This document shows positions 46,501 through 58,427 of a DNA stretch of 64,000 nt, one piece after another. The translations under genes were made by a program, and so were the position numbers. Location of the stretch: the NCBI GenBank assembly GCA_003255065.1, contig QAOA01004423.1:310001-374000 (forward strand). The letters run 5' to 3'. This stretch comes from Cercis canadensis. Taxonomy: Eukaryota; Streptophyta; Magnoliopsida; Fabales; Fabaceae. The notes below the pieces were generated by a model that was not told the DNA's origin, did no database searches, and worked only from the letters and a program-made list of their open reading frames with translations. Positions within the stretch are counted from its first letter, which is position 1; the number at the start of each line of letters is the position of its first letter.

Positions 46501-47415
46501 TCTATATTAAACCAGCCTGTAAGGCTGAAATTGACATTATTTGTGTTGAAAGATAATCTGCTAGGCTGCAACAAGGCTGTGTGTATTGTCTATGTTGTCA
46601 AATTGCAAGTAGTGATGACTCAACTGTTACCATTTTGAAAGTTTGCTATAATATTAGTGTCAATTTAATCTGCGTCTGCAAAGTCATGGAATAATAATGT
46701 ATTGTAGTGTCCAACATTTCTGACTGCTTATATATATATATATATAGAAACATCAATGACATAACATCCTACATATACACGTGCTTGAGTCTGAATATTA
46801 ATTATAATAAAAAAGATAAAGCATTTAATACTTATTGAGTTCCACAGTGAATAAGGAACTAATTGCATCCCAGATGCTGCCAAAATCACATCAACATGGC
46901 AACTGAATGCCTTCATGTATGTTATTCAACACAAGTGAGTGTTATCCTTTTTTATTCGTAACATAAGTTTAAAATAGGAAGAAATGAACCACACAGACGA
47001 TCCATTCCAGAATGATGGAACATCTATAAATTACACACTTTTCTTATCAACTATCTCATTCAATTTCCCATTGTTTCATTTGACTAACCAAGGAAAAGCA
47101 GAAATGCAGGACTGAATCTTCATTGTTCTAGTATTTTTTTTTTCTTTTGGTGAAGAATTTAGTAAAGTATTAGCAGAAAAAATCGCATATTTTGGCTGTT
47201 ATTGATCATTTGTGTGTGTGTGCGTGCATGCTTTTTTTATTTGATACTGAAAAGAGAACAATTGCCTTTCCTCTGCTTATTTTGTCCTTTCACTATTTGT
47301 CTGACTTAAATTTGGACTGCAGGTGCTCAGTGTGGAGTTGGATCTTTGGCTCTGGGCTTCTGGTGTTCAGTGCCCATCTCTGCAGCACCATCGAACACTT
47401 TCAATATATTATTGA
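43514..47415 (+). CDS. QNG1: Queuosine 5'-phosphate N-glycosylase/hydrolase (queuosine salvage protein, DUF2419)
   Basis: Seven exons: 43514-43583, 43671-43811, 44794-44892, 45194-45270, 45471-45579, 45728-46056, 47323-47415; 305 residues, all GT-AG. Human QNG1 (C9orf64) is about 341. Family signatures visible are IPKIEWDFEGIHYFD, LDALNFCFWP, GPELRELLRWPRPLPLEEER, the ADYIVP segment with Asp214, and the C-terminal HHRTLSIYY. The enzyme releases the base queuine from queuosine 5'-monophosphate, so queuine from microbes or tRNA turnover can be reinserted at position 34 of GUN-anticodon tRNAs. Eukaryotes cannot make queuine, so this is a salvage step, probably cytosolic. No signal peptide is seen. 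Intron 2 contains an 8-N assembly gap inside poly-T. The ATG at 43514 fits the family N-terminus well. Confidence 0.92.
44699..44706. other. Small gap (8 Ns) in poly-T, QNG1 intron 2
   Basis: Eight Ns within a poly-T run of about 40 bases. The gap is a homopolymer sequencing problem and does not touch an exon. Confidence 1.
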
Positions 47416-48736
47416 GGGTATCGTGCAACATTGTAACTTCTTGTTATCTATGAGTCCGTTATAGAATGTGAAAAATTTGGCTTTGATATTTTAAGGTAAC
47501 TTATATTTGATGGTAATCCGTCGATTTCTTTCTTGCTCTAAAGTTATTGTAATTGACTTTCAGAATTAGTTTAGTTAATTAAATGAGATACCTTAATAGG
47601 TGCTATCCACATTTGTTAGCGCAACTCATTCTGCACCTGAGAAGAACATGTAGAAAATAGTCACACCTGGAATTATGGGAGATAATTTGTACTGTATCAC
47701 TTGCTTCTTTTTTTGTGATTTATATGAGAATTTATTTCCTTTTTGCTAATAGTTTCAATCATTGTAAATACTGGCTGAATTTCTCAATACCATATGTTGA
47801 TTTTGTATAAGCATAAAGTTTAGAATTTTTTGGTCAATGGTTGATGTCACAGATACCTCATTGGTCAGAAACAATTTTCGAGGGGAAGCAAAAAAGCCAC
47901 CGCCGTCCATGCGGGCTTCCCTTCTGCACTGGTGGTATTAGGTCATGGATTCTTTATCTTCCAAGAGCATATATGTTTGTGGATGTGTGCGTGTGCGCGT
48001 GTCTCTGTCTGTTACCTAAAATGATGACTATATGTCTATTGATCACAAGTTGCGCCTCTGTCTGTCAGTTACCTATAATTGATGAGAATATGTTTGTTGA
48101 TGCACAAATTGGGTCGCCTCTCCTTGAGAAATACCTGCTGAATGAACTTCAGGTCAACATCCCTCTAGGCTCTAGTGTAATTTGGGAAGAATTGATCCTG
48201 CACCATCCAAAACTGATTCTGGGTGGTATTAAAACATAGGTAAATGTTCACAATATTTGAAATGTTACCAGCAGACTTGCTGGTTGAACTTCAGGTCAAT
48301 ATCAGTGACCAAATAGTTGTGCCTATTGCTTATGTGACTGAACTGTATAATATCAAATATTCAAATGTCTTATAGAGACTTACAGTTTCGCTGACTGCAA
48401 ATGATAGGAGCTTGATAACGCTGCTGCATTTACTGCTCTCTAGGTGATGTTATATCTTTTCCTTTCTGGACCTTGGATTGAGTAACGGGTGTAAATACAA
48501 GTTCTTATGACAGCTTTGTTGTCTATCTTTCTATAGTAAATAAACTGCTTACTAATTAAAATGAGCAATTGGAAATATAAATTATTATCAGTTTTCCAAG
48601 AATTTGTCTATTGAGCATCAACGCTAAGTACAATTGTCCATATATTTCAAATTTTAAGATATGTGCAAGCGTCTGTGCCATAAAGATATGGCCACATCTA
48701 CCCGCTTTCTTACTCTGCATGCGTAGATAATCTGAG
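47416..48736. other. Convergent interval between QNG1 and formamidase
   Basis: Two genes end towards each other here, so both 3' untranslated regions lie in this stretch. A forward frame at 47841-48239 has a coding-like second half (ENMFVDAQIGSPLLEKYLL at about 48084-48140) preceded by a possible acceptor CTGTCAG at 48063-48069, but I recognise no family. It may be an unannotated exon or a relic. Confidence 0.4.
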
Positions 48737-51660
48737 TCAAGATGTGGCACTAGGATTCCGTGTAGTTGGCAAATCCCCGTCATAAGTGCATTTGAAGACA
48801 TCTGGTTTTCTTACAAGGCGGGGTCCAAGTGGCACCTTGTTCTTTTTAGGACGGATATCCTGCAAACACATAAAGCTGTATGATTGAAACCCGCAATAGT
48901 ATGATTTATCTATTGAAGCTACTGCTAGATTGTTTCATGTAATGTAGTAATAATTGTTAATTTTTATACAGCTGTCATTTAGTTAGAAAACTCTAAAAGC
49001 ACGTGGCCAGAGCCTTTGGAATTGTTAGAATGAGTGAAACTAAAGGATGATAACACGTGCCATTTATGCGCCATTCTTTTAGCAGTATGCAGAAAGCCAG
49101 AAACCATTCCTTCTCTTCTATCTCCCTCTGTTCCTCCTCTCGTCATTTATATTGGCAATCAGGTATCTTTATATGGATAGTACTTAAGAGATCTTTGCTT
49201 ATTAGTATAATATCTCTTTGCATTTAAAATTCTCCCCAGTTTTACTTGATCACATAAAAATATCCTATTTTTAGTGTTCAACAAAAGATGTTTGCAAGAA
49301 TAAAAATTCACGAGATTCCAAGATAAATAAATACTTTTATATTTTTCATCACGCAATATTACTGTTGTTGGAGATATGTATCTATGACTAGTTAATCTCC
49401 AGATTTTGTGAAAATATAGTCTTTAATTCGGAATAAGAGTATTATTATAGATAGCGATTATATAATTGGGCTCATGTAACAATAGGGACGTGGGGTAATA
49501 TTTACCTGGTCAAATATAGCTGTTGGGATAGCCAGGGTTGCAACAGCATTGGGGGCATCGACTATCCCTGATATTCTTCCTTCACATGGGCAGCAAGACA
49601 GCAGAAGGTACATCTGATGGTCCACCAACATATAACAACGTAGCACTATCCCAATTAGTCATAGGTATGCAATAGAATCAACATAGAAATGATAGAACAG
49701 ACTTTATCCCCTTTCTTTGTTGTTTTGGAGGGCGGGGGCTAGTGTATCGAGATTGCTTATATATACCTGTTCTTTGGAGTACCCGAACTTGGATAGGTAG
49801 TCAATGGCATTAAGTACTGCCCGCTTGTAAGCAACACTTGCATCTAGATAGTGTTGCCTCCCACTTTCATCGACACTGATGCCCTCAAATACCAACCACT
49901 CCGAGAATCTTGGTTCGACAGGGCCTATCTCAAATATTGGATTGACATGAAGAGGAGTAGGTCCCATAGGTGTAAGGTACTCTTTCATTCCTCCCCTTAT
50001 AATTTCACACCTGATCACATGAAAAATGGTATCCGTTTTAAGCTGTGAGAAGTGGATTAGTACGCTTACTCTTTTCTCAGGTAGTTATTGAAGTTTGGGC
50101 CTATTAAACAACAACTAAATTGTTAAAGTTCTGAAATTACTGAAGGTATACTTGAGTTCTAGGAAACCACTCATCTCTATCGCGCCACAGAATGAGACTT
50201 CGCCATCACCCTGAGAAAAGTGCATGTCGCCAGTGCTGAGGTTTGCTCCTTCTACGAAAACTGGAAGGTATATCTTTGAACCTCTACTGAGATTTTTTAT
50301 GTCACAATTCCCGCCATTTTCTCTTCCTGGAATTGTTCTTGCAGCTTCTCTTGCAATCTTCTCCCATTCAGGATTTCCTTTTTGGATCTACAAAAAAACG
50401 AGCTTCATAAGAATTAGGAACAAACAGGATCCTTTCAAAATGCATAGACCAAAATCTTTAAAGTCCACCCCCCTAAAACAGAAAAAAAAAAAAAAAAGAA
50501 AGGTTGCAGCTCTGTGTTTCACTTAAGCTCTTTACTTGTTTAGTTGATAAATTCTCTCTTGCAGTGAACTCAGGTTTACTGGGACTTAGGATTGAATCCT
50601 CCCTTAACTAAGTGGAGAATAATGTTTGGAGAATGAGCTGAATTAAAATTTTCTAAAAGAAATAGTTGTGGATTAAAAAGTAGTGTCTTAATGCAGTATA
50701 GCTGTTAGGATATAATTGTTCATAAGATTACCTTTCCGAGGTGGCAACCTTCTGTTGATGGTAAGTTTGCCAATGGTCGTGAATGCAAAACCTCGCATAA
50801 TTTAAAAGACTGCAGGCCATTTGATTCAACATCTCTCTCCCTTTGATTCCAGATGCTCAGGAGCTCCATTGAAGGTGCAGTTCCAATTATCCCCGGGTGA
50901 GTTAAACCTGGAAACCGTACACCTGTCCAGCATAGATAAGCATGTGAGTAGCAAAATATGTAGAATTATGAAGTGTGATACTGATAACATTAGAAGTAAA
51001 GTAATTGCGTTAAGTACTGAGCGATGACCTGGTATCTGAGGCGAATGGGCATATATCCCTTCAAAGTACCAGATAGCTTTTGTTGCGGAAGGAAAATGGT
51101 CTGTCAAGAAACCCCCACCATTTTCTCTGTCAAATGTCGCAGTGTAACCCCATTCATCTCCAGGTAGAGGACCCAAGTTGCATATTTCAACGGCAAGAAG
51201 ATCTCCTGGCTTGGCTGGGATCCCATCATTATCAAGAATTTTGATTGGCCCACTAAGATAATGGACCTGGACCATTTCAATACAGTCTGGAATTAACCAT
51301 TCGAATTGATCATGCTGATATGTTGTCAAATGAGTCTAAAAACATGATTCTGCAACTGAGTTTCATGGCTAGACCCCTCTATTTATACGCAAAATCAGAT
51401 TTAAGAATTGAGTTTGTAAAAACTGAGATTAGGTTTATACTTACAGTTGAGAGGTCTATGAGTTTTATATCTAGTGCTGAATTGTCATCTTTAATAGCAC
51501 CTCCAGTCCAGTCTACCATCTCTACTCTAAATACTTCACCAGTTACAACATCTGCAACTGGGGGTATGTGAGGGTGCCATCTGTTATGGAGAGGAAGTTT
51601 TTGTTCCCATGGCTTCTTCAGGTCTATTGGTACCACAAGTCTTGGAGTTGGCGGTGCCAT
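48737..51660 (-). CDS. Formamidase (acetamidase/formamidase family, FmdA/AmdA)
   Basis: Seven exons on the reverse strand: 51445-51660, 51029-51266, 50732-50922, 50152-50387, 49767-50010, 49506-49613, 48737-48859; 451 residues, the usual length for plant formamidases. The protein starts MAPPTPRLVVPIDLKKPWEQ. Recognisable family blocks are EVFRVEMVDWTGG, DEWGYTATFDRENGGGFLTD, GEVSFCGAIEMSGF, YLTPMGPTPLH and LLLSCCPCEGRISGIVD. It hydrolyses formamide (and probably other short amides) to ammonia and a carboxylate; the natural plant substrate is unsettled. There is no signal peptide, so it is probably cytosolic. Intron 2 has a weak donor (GTCATC) but is required by the frame (IPG to VRFPG). Exon 6 begins with Met where I recall relatives having Val. 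A second formamidase first exon lies upstream at 52492-52710. Confidence 0.95.
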
Positions 51661-52491
51661 CAATGAACCAGATGAATTTGGAAATAATTGACTCGTTGTA
51701 GATATCGTTATGGCATCACACCAACGATTGACGAAGGAGGTTCTCCTTCGCGTTGGTGGTCCACAAATTGGACTTTTCTTGTTTCTTTTTGTTTTTACTC
51801 TTCATTACAAACTAGACTTGCAATTGTTTTAATTTTCCTGGGCCGCGTTTCGGCCCATTTATAGGGTGTTTTGTTCAGAATGGAGTTGCCTTGCTGCCTT
51901 TGGTAATTCAGTAGTAAAACAATTTAAAAAAAAAAAAAAAAATGCCTATGGTGATTGTTGGTTGGGTTTTATAAGTCTATATATAAATTATTATGAAGTG
52001 ATTTATTGATATTAAAATTTTCAAATCGTTTTGAATTTTTTTTAATTATTCAAACACTTCATTCAGTCAAGTTGATCTCTTTTTTTTTCCCCTACTTGTC
52101 AAGCGGTACGGATGACTTAACTCCTGCATCGCAATGAAGCTTTAAGTACAAGAGATTCATGTGGATGACGCTGATGCTTCACTGGGAGACCTAGGTATAT
52201 TAAGAAAGAATTTTGGCTAGCTTGCTTCATTAACATGATATTGAAATGCTTATTTTGGTCCAATATTCTGTCTCCATTGCTGAGTGCTAAGTAAAAACTG
52301 GTGTGTGGAATTTGGAGGAGGGGAAAATGTTAAACATAAGAAGTGCATGAGATCTGAATTCTTATCTCGTTAGTCCAGCGTAAGTTACAATTTGTCTAGA
52401 TCATGCATGGCTATAGGAATTTACATAACATTTTAATTTGTGTGTGTGGTTGGACAAACAGTATGAGAAGACAAAATAAGGAGGAACTCAC

Positions 52492-52710
52492 AATTGAGAG
52501 ATCAGCATGCTTGATGTCTTCCGCTGTGTAATTCTGGGTAATCCCACCTCCAGTGAAGTCCATCATCTCAACTCTGAAAACCTCCCCAACTGTAACCTCT
52601 GCAACTGGGGGTATATCCGGATGCCACCGATTGTGAGGGGGGAGTTTCTGTTCCCATGGCTTCTTCTTTACATCTATGGGCACCACGACTCTTGGACCGT
52701 ACTTAGACAT
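52492..52710 (-). pseudogene. Extra formamidase first exon: truncated tandem copy or alternative first exon
   Basis: An intact 73-codon open exon starts MSKYGPRVVVPIDV and ends ADLSI at a good donor (GTGAGT). It is homologous over its whole length to exon 1 of the formamidase gene (HNRWHP, PPVAEV, GEVFRVEM, FTGGG) but clearly diverged. No matching exons 2-7 follow before that gene's own exon 1, 0.8 kb away. The donor phase (0) is the same, so it could splice onto exon 2 of the downstream gene and give a protein with a different N-terminus. Otherwise it is what remains of a tandem duplicate. Arabidopsis has two tandem formamidase genes, from memory. No stop codon or frameshift is seen in the exon itself. 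Confidence 0.75.
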
Positions 52711-53761
52711 TGCTGTGTCCAAAATCCAAATCCCCAAACCGATGCAGCTGCCAGAAATCAATACTCAATAGTAGGTGTTGGTTCACTGAGAGGGTTCTTT
52801 AAGTGTATCAGAGCCATGTGTCCCTTCACTTTCATTTGGTGGTTCTTGACAACAACGTCTCACAAAAGCCTAGTCTGATTTTTTCCTCTCTCTTAGTGGC
52901 TGGACCACTTACCACTGATTGAAATTTTGATACAGTTTCTTGTTTCCTTGTTCTTTTACTTTGTACTTACATATAGGAGGACAATTCCACAGTCTCCAGC
53001 CATTTATGCCCAAACCATAGTAATACTTCTGCTTAGGTGATTATAGGGTAAAGTTTCAGCCACTCATTTAAGGGAATAATGCTCGTTCTTCATCTTGATC
53101 TGATCATCAAATTAATTTTAGCTGTGTTTGAATTGATTTGATTTACCTTCCCAAATATTTGGTGCGACTCTTTTGATTAAACATGAAGTTCTGTACTTGA
53201 GATGCCGATTGATTTAAACAGGAAGGACTGGCAAGCAAATTACTTACTTTATATATTAACTAAGAGACATCTGGACCTTACTTCCATTATCATGATTTGT
53301 GGGTGGAAATTGGCGTCAAGCTAATCCAATTGTATGTTGGTAGCACAGGACCCACCAGATCGGAATCTTTAGGATATTTTGCCTGCATTTTCACCATGAT
53401 TTGAGTTTTTGTTTGTTTGTATAGAGAAAATAATCAAGCATAGATATCTTTTTTACTTTAGTTGAGGATGGTCCTGGCAGCTGTTTATGGTCCATTCAGT
53501 AAAATGCACATTCCATTAGCTCATCACCACTCTCTTTTTCACTCTCTTGGGTAAGGACCTACCATCAGCCTTCGGATCATTATATGCTTATATCATCACA
53601 AGTAAAATCATGGCATCTATTCTAAGCATAATTTAGCGGAATTCAAGGACATGTACGTTTGCTTGTTAATTTCAACAACCTACCCTTGGTCTTTATGCGT
53701 GGGCTCTTTCTTGGAAAACTCTGGTACAAAATAGTGATTATTTCTTTTTTCTTTTCAGGTA

Positions 53762-54134
53762 TGTTTGGGAGTTTTTATGCGTGGGAGAGGAGAGGAGAGG
53801 AGAGGAGAGGAGATGAAGGGAAAGGGAAAGGGAAAGGGAAGAGTTTTACTCTCCTTTGTTTGGATGATTAAAATGAGCAAAATGAGATAAAAGGAAAATA
53901 AATAAATAAAAATTTATAAATTTATCATTTATTCATAAAGTAAATATATTTAATAATATTATCTAAATAGTATTTGAAAAATAATTTGAAAAAATAAATA
54001 GAGGTATAATAGTAAACTATTATTTTTTTTTCTCTCAAAACTCCCTAAATTGGGAAAACACAAAAGTAAAGAATNCAAGGGTTTGAGATTATCCCTTTGT
54101 TTCCTTTTCTTTTTTAATTTTGAACTCCCAAACA
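53762..54134. mobile_element. MITE-like element containing a purine minisatellite
   Basis: TGTTTGGGAGTT (53762-53773) and AACTCCCAAACA (54123-54134) are perfect 12-bp inverted ends. Just inside the left end is a GGAGA tandem array (about 53785-53812) followed by GGGAAA units (about 53818-53842). The interior is AT-rich and non-coding. A second CTCTCAAACAAAC at 54190-54202 gives an alternative right end. Confidence 0.5.
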
Positions 54135-54335
54135 AGAGAATTAACACATTTACTTCTTTCCTTTTCTCTCATTTTCCCCAAATTTTAACTCTCAAACAAA
54201 CTCTTCATGTTGAATCATAACATGAATATGTGACACTGATGTTCTTATAATCAGTGCTATATACATAATTCGTATAAACTTTCCATATAACTTACGCATT
54301 GAAATTTAGGACTTAAAACAATGAAAGATGTTGCA

Positions 54336-54528
54336 TGTATCATTATAATGTATAGCCACTTCAATGAATGGATCATCTTTTCTTAAATTAGGTTGATACG
54401 AGAGCGTTTCAATATTTTCTTGGTTGTAAAANTGTATCATTATAATGTATAGTCACTTCAATGAATGGATCATCTTTTCTTAAATTAGGTTGAAACGAGA
54501 GCGTTTCAATATTTTCTTGGTTGTAAAA
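54336..54528. repeat. 96-bp direct duplication separated by one N
   Basis: Copies 54336-54431 and 54433-54528 differ at only two bases (T/C and A/T changes), with a lone N at 54432 between them. This pattern fits two contigs whose overlapping ends, possibly two alleles, were joined without merging. Confidence 0.85.
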
Positions 54529-57500
54529 TCACAACAACAGTAGTGTAGCACTTTAAGAATATAGTAATCTAACATTTATGTCTGTATAATTTAGTTGTAG
54601 ATGGAAAAATAAAAAATAAAAAAAAAAATCTGCATCTGCATTACTTGCCTGTTTAGAAAGGAAGATTATTGCTTATTTGCAGATGTGCAACGATATACGT
54701 ATTTACAAGTGTCAACCCATTATCAGATTCTGGCCGAAAAGGAAAAACCCATTATAAGATTACATAATCTTCACTTCTGCTTTTGGCGTAGATTTACATT
54801 CCTTTTAGAACATTGCTGAAATGAATACCATCTTTCCACGTTAGTAATGGCCGCATAAATCTCTTATCTGTATAATTGAGGGGGAAAACTAATTATACAT
54901 TTTAGTCCATAGACATTGCATAATTTTTTATTTTGAAAAAATAGTTATCATTAAAATTTGTGTGTGTTAATTATGGGATTAATTCAACTAGTAAGGATTG
55001 AAGTATTTCACTTATAAAACTTAGGTTCGAATTTCACTGTTAGTAGTCATCTTTTCATAAACAATTTATAAGTATCAAAATTTATGACATATTTTGACCT
55101 TAAAATTGAGGGCCTTCTTTCACCATAAAGTTTTTGTAACAAAAAAAAAATTGTGTGAATTAAAGAATATAAGTTGATAATACAAAAATTTATGATAGTA
55201 AATTTAAATTTGTGTATTATAGGGTTTGCTATATATTATGCCAATTGGAATCTATGCAGATTTTTTGCATATCAAACAACACAATAGATTTTTTGCTATA
55301 TATCATGCCAATTATTCTTGATTTCTGCTAAAGTGTTTTTGTTAGATTCCCTTTTCTTATGGTCATAGACATAATATTGTCACTTCGGATTTTAAGTTTT
55401 TAACAACACAATAGGTTTCCTAGGATAATTAACATTCTCTATCTAGACATTACGTGTCGATTTGTAAGCATATAAAACTTGACTGTGACCTAATTTGTAA
55501 TGTATGTATATGTTAATCCTTCTTAGTTATTTTTATTAGAGATAAATAAAAATAAGACGTTGTCAATCAGACAACCGACCTTAGGTAACATCCTACTAGC
55601 CGGAGCCAGAACAAAGTTTATACTTTTTATCGTATTAGATAAGAGGCAAGAAGAAATTTTATGTCTCTTCCTAAAGTCAATAGTAAGTAGTAACCTTGCA
55701 AGTTGCGAGTGGGAGAGTGCATAGTTGAGAACAGGATAAGGATGCTACGTCTGCCTTGACAGGGACATGAACATCTTCAACCTCCCGGTCCCTCCGTCAC
55801 GTGCCGCCTCGTTTCACTGTCGTTTTTCCACGCTCATAGAATATCTTTGAGCAGAGCATCCTAATTAATTAGATAAAATCAGTTCTTATTTTAGGCATCA
55901 TTGTATATTTTGTCATGAGATGATAAAGTTTGAAACAATACAAACTACTGACAGTAGTACATGAAAACTGTCTTAGTTAAGCTAATGACATCGGGTAACT
56001 GGAAATTTGATTGAGAGAAGAGATCGATCTATGTTAACATTATCTAGGGAGATGCAAATTACAGTAAAATAGTTTAACGATATTCGTATGATTACTTCAA
56101 TATAGCAAAGCTCAGCCTTTGAATTTATTTATAGAAATATAATTATAACTTTCACCCACACCCACCCATGTTAATTTTCGTATATATTATTTTCAGTCAT
56201 AGTACGCAATCACTTGATTGGTTGCTGTTGCTAATAAATTAGGCATCAATGGGAGAAAGTATCTTTTGCGTAAACGTGCAAATTGAAAGACTAGTGCCCA
56301 GTTTCTGTCCAAACCATTTCCGAGGACAAAATTTAAAAATATATACTTACATAAAGACAATTTCGCAGCTGACGTGGCGCCAATGCGGTCTATAATTTGC
56401 TTATGTCGTTGATGATATTATATTTCTATATATAATAACTTAAATAATACATCATATTGCACTACTTGTTATTTCTCTCTCTCACTTATTTAGCGGCAAG
56501 TAGTTGAAGTCAATTATTTGAATTTGACGAAATAATATTCAACAATTACCGTTCTTGACTTGTAGTAGTAGCAAGTGGTGCTTGAGCTTGCGCTTGAGCA
56601 GTTTATATAATGCATCAATGATTACAAATTCACAAGCCATTTTGGTTTATAAGACTCAACAATACTCATAATTAATTTCATATTTAATCTTATTTATAGT
56701 AAATCTAACTGCTGTATCTATTCACCGTTGTTTCTTTTTTAAAAAATAAACAATATATTTCGTTACTCATAACAATGGAAGGATAAAAAAAAATATTTCA
56801 AGAATACTGATTATTTGTTTATCAAGTTTCACCGTCCTCCTGTAATTTGCAAAACTGTTTCTTATAAGAAATGGGAAAAGTAAATGATGTAATTTTTCAT
56901 AAAAGTAAATAAAATTGATATGATTAGTTTGGTGCTTAATCTGTTGCTAATATACCCCACTTTTTAAATTGTTTTTCACGAATGCTAATAGAGGTAATTA
57001 ATTGGTAGGGAGACATATATTATATAGCTTCCCCGGTTAAACTTTGTCGGGAAAACCAATCACCATGAAGGACAATTTTATTTAGTAGTAATAGTATAGT
57101 ATATACAGTTAGGTTAGCTCCTCCAAAATCTGTGCTATCTCTTATCAGTTTCATTTTGCCCCCTCTTCTTAAGATTCCAACCCAGCCCCATTCGTCACGT
57201 CTTACCCAATATTCATAGTTTATCAATAGTATTTTATTAATTAAAGTTATAATCTCACAACGATACTACCAATACCCATTTCTTTTTAATTATAATATAG
57301 AGATAGAGATTAAGAATTCAAATTAGGAGGCTTTTATTTATATTTCATGAGGTGGTTTAGGTTCGTACGTAGAGTAGATAGCACCATTTACAAAAACACA
57401 AAAAGTAAGAATAGCATGCCCAAAAGCAGAGCATGGTTTTGGGTTACCGAAGAGTTAAGTACCTTATTTAAAAAATGTGTGGAGTGTATGTGTATGTTAC

Positions 57501-58211
57501 GTTTAAAGCATAGAGACAAGTTGGAGCAAAATCAGTGTGCGTGTGTGTAGGGAAGGGAAGCATAGAAACTGAAAATATTTTTTGACTTTCATGTAATTTT
57601 AATGTCCCAACTGCTACGCTAACAATAGCTGTGTTTCCTGATCTTATACCAACACCTCAATCATTAGTGCCTTATATTAAATAATATATCTTTTAGGCCC
57701 TCCACTATTTTTTTTATATCCCCACCCTTTGCCCCTTACAGCCTTGCACTTTAGTGCCCAATATTTTATAACCAAATATCATGTGCACGCCATGCCATGG
57801 TCATGGTAGTTCTCTCAACACATAACAAGCCCCATTTGGTAATTTTATATCATTTTATTTTCTGATTAATAATAAAAATGAGAAGGAAGCAAAGGCCAAA
57901 GGACACCCGAAAAGAAAAATACATGAAAAGGAAAGGCACCCATCAGTATCTGCAACTGCAAGTGAAGAAAAGATATAAAGAATCCAACGGTGGAGGAACA
58001 TCCATGCGCGGAAACACGGAGCCGCTAACGCCCAAGACCTTGGAATCTCACCCTTCCATACAAACAGAAAGGAGCAGTAGCCACAAACACACACTCACAC
58101 TCGCACTCGCTCTCATCTATATCCCCAAACAACACAACCAATATTCAAACTAACCTAACCCTAGTTAAAAACAAACCCTACCTCCTCAACCCCTCTCATG
58201 CTCTTGCCGTT

Positions 58212-58219
58212 TATATATA
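58212..58219 (+). promoter_or_regulatory. TATA box of the LBD gene
   Basis: TATATATA lies about 215 bp upstream of the ATG at 58428, which predicts a 5' leader of roughly 185 bases. The flanking pyrimidine-rich sequence is leader-like. Confidence 0.5.
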
Positions 58220-58427
58220 CCCCATCTGCTGCTAATTTTGCATTCTCTGTCTCTGTACTTGCCAAACCCCCATTTCCTTGTCGGCAAAGAAAGCCTGGTT
58301 TCTTCTTCCTCTTCATTTCTTCAACTCTTGCCGTGTTCATGTGAGGGTGATTTTTCTAGGAGAATAGACAAACAGTTTCACAGTAGTAGTCACTGATCTG
58401 TTTTGAGTTTGGGTTCTTGAAAGAGGA

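Larger units (their letters stand above)
52711..58211. other. Intergenic region, formamidase to LBD
   Basis: About 5.5 kb without a supported gene. It contains the likely promoter of the upstream formamidase exon, a MITE-like element with a GGAGA minisatellite (53762-54134), a 96-bp duplication around a single N (54336-54528), another N at 54075, and AT-rich DNA. A short frame at 57855-58153 runs on both strands and has no domain. Confidence 0.45.
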
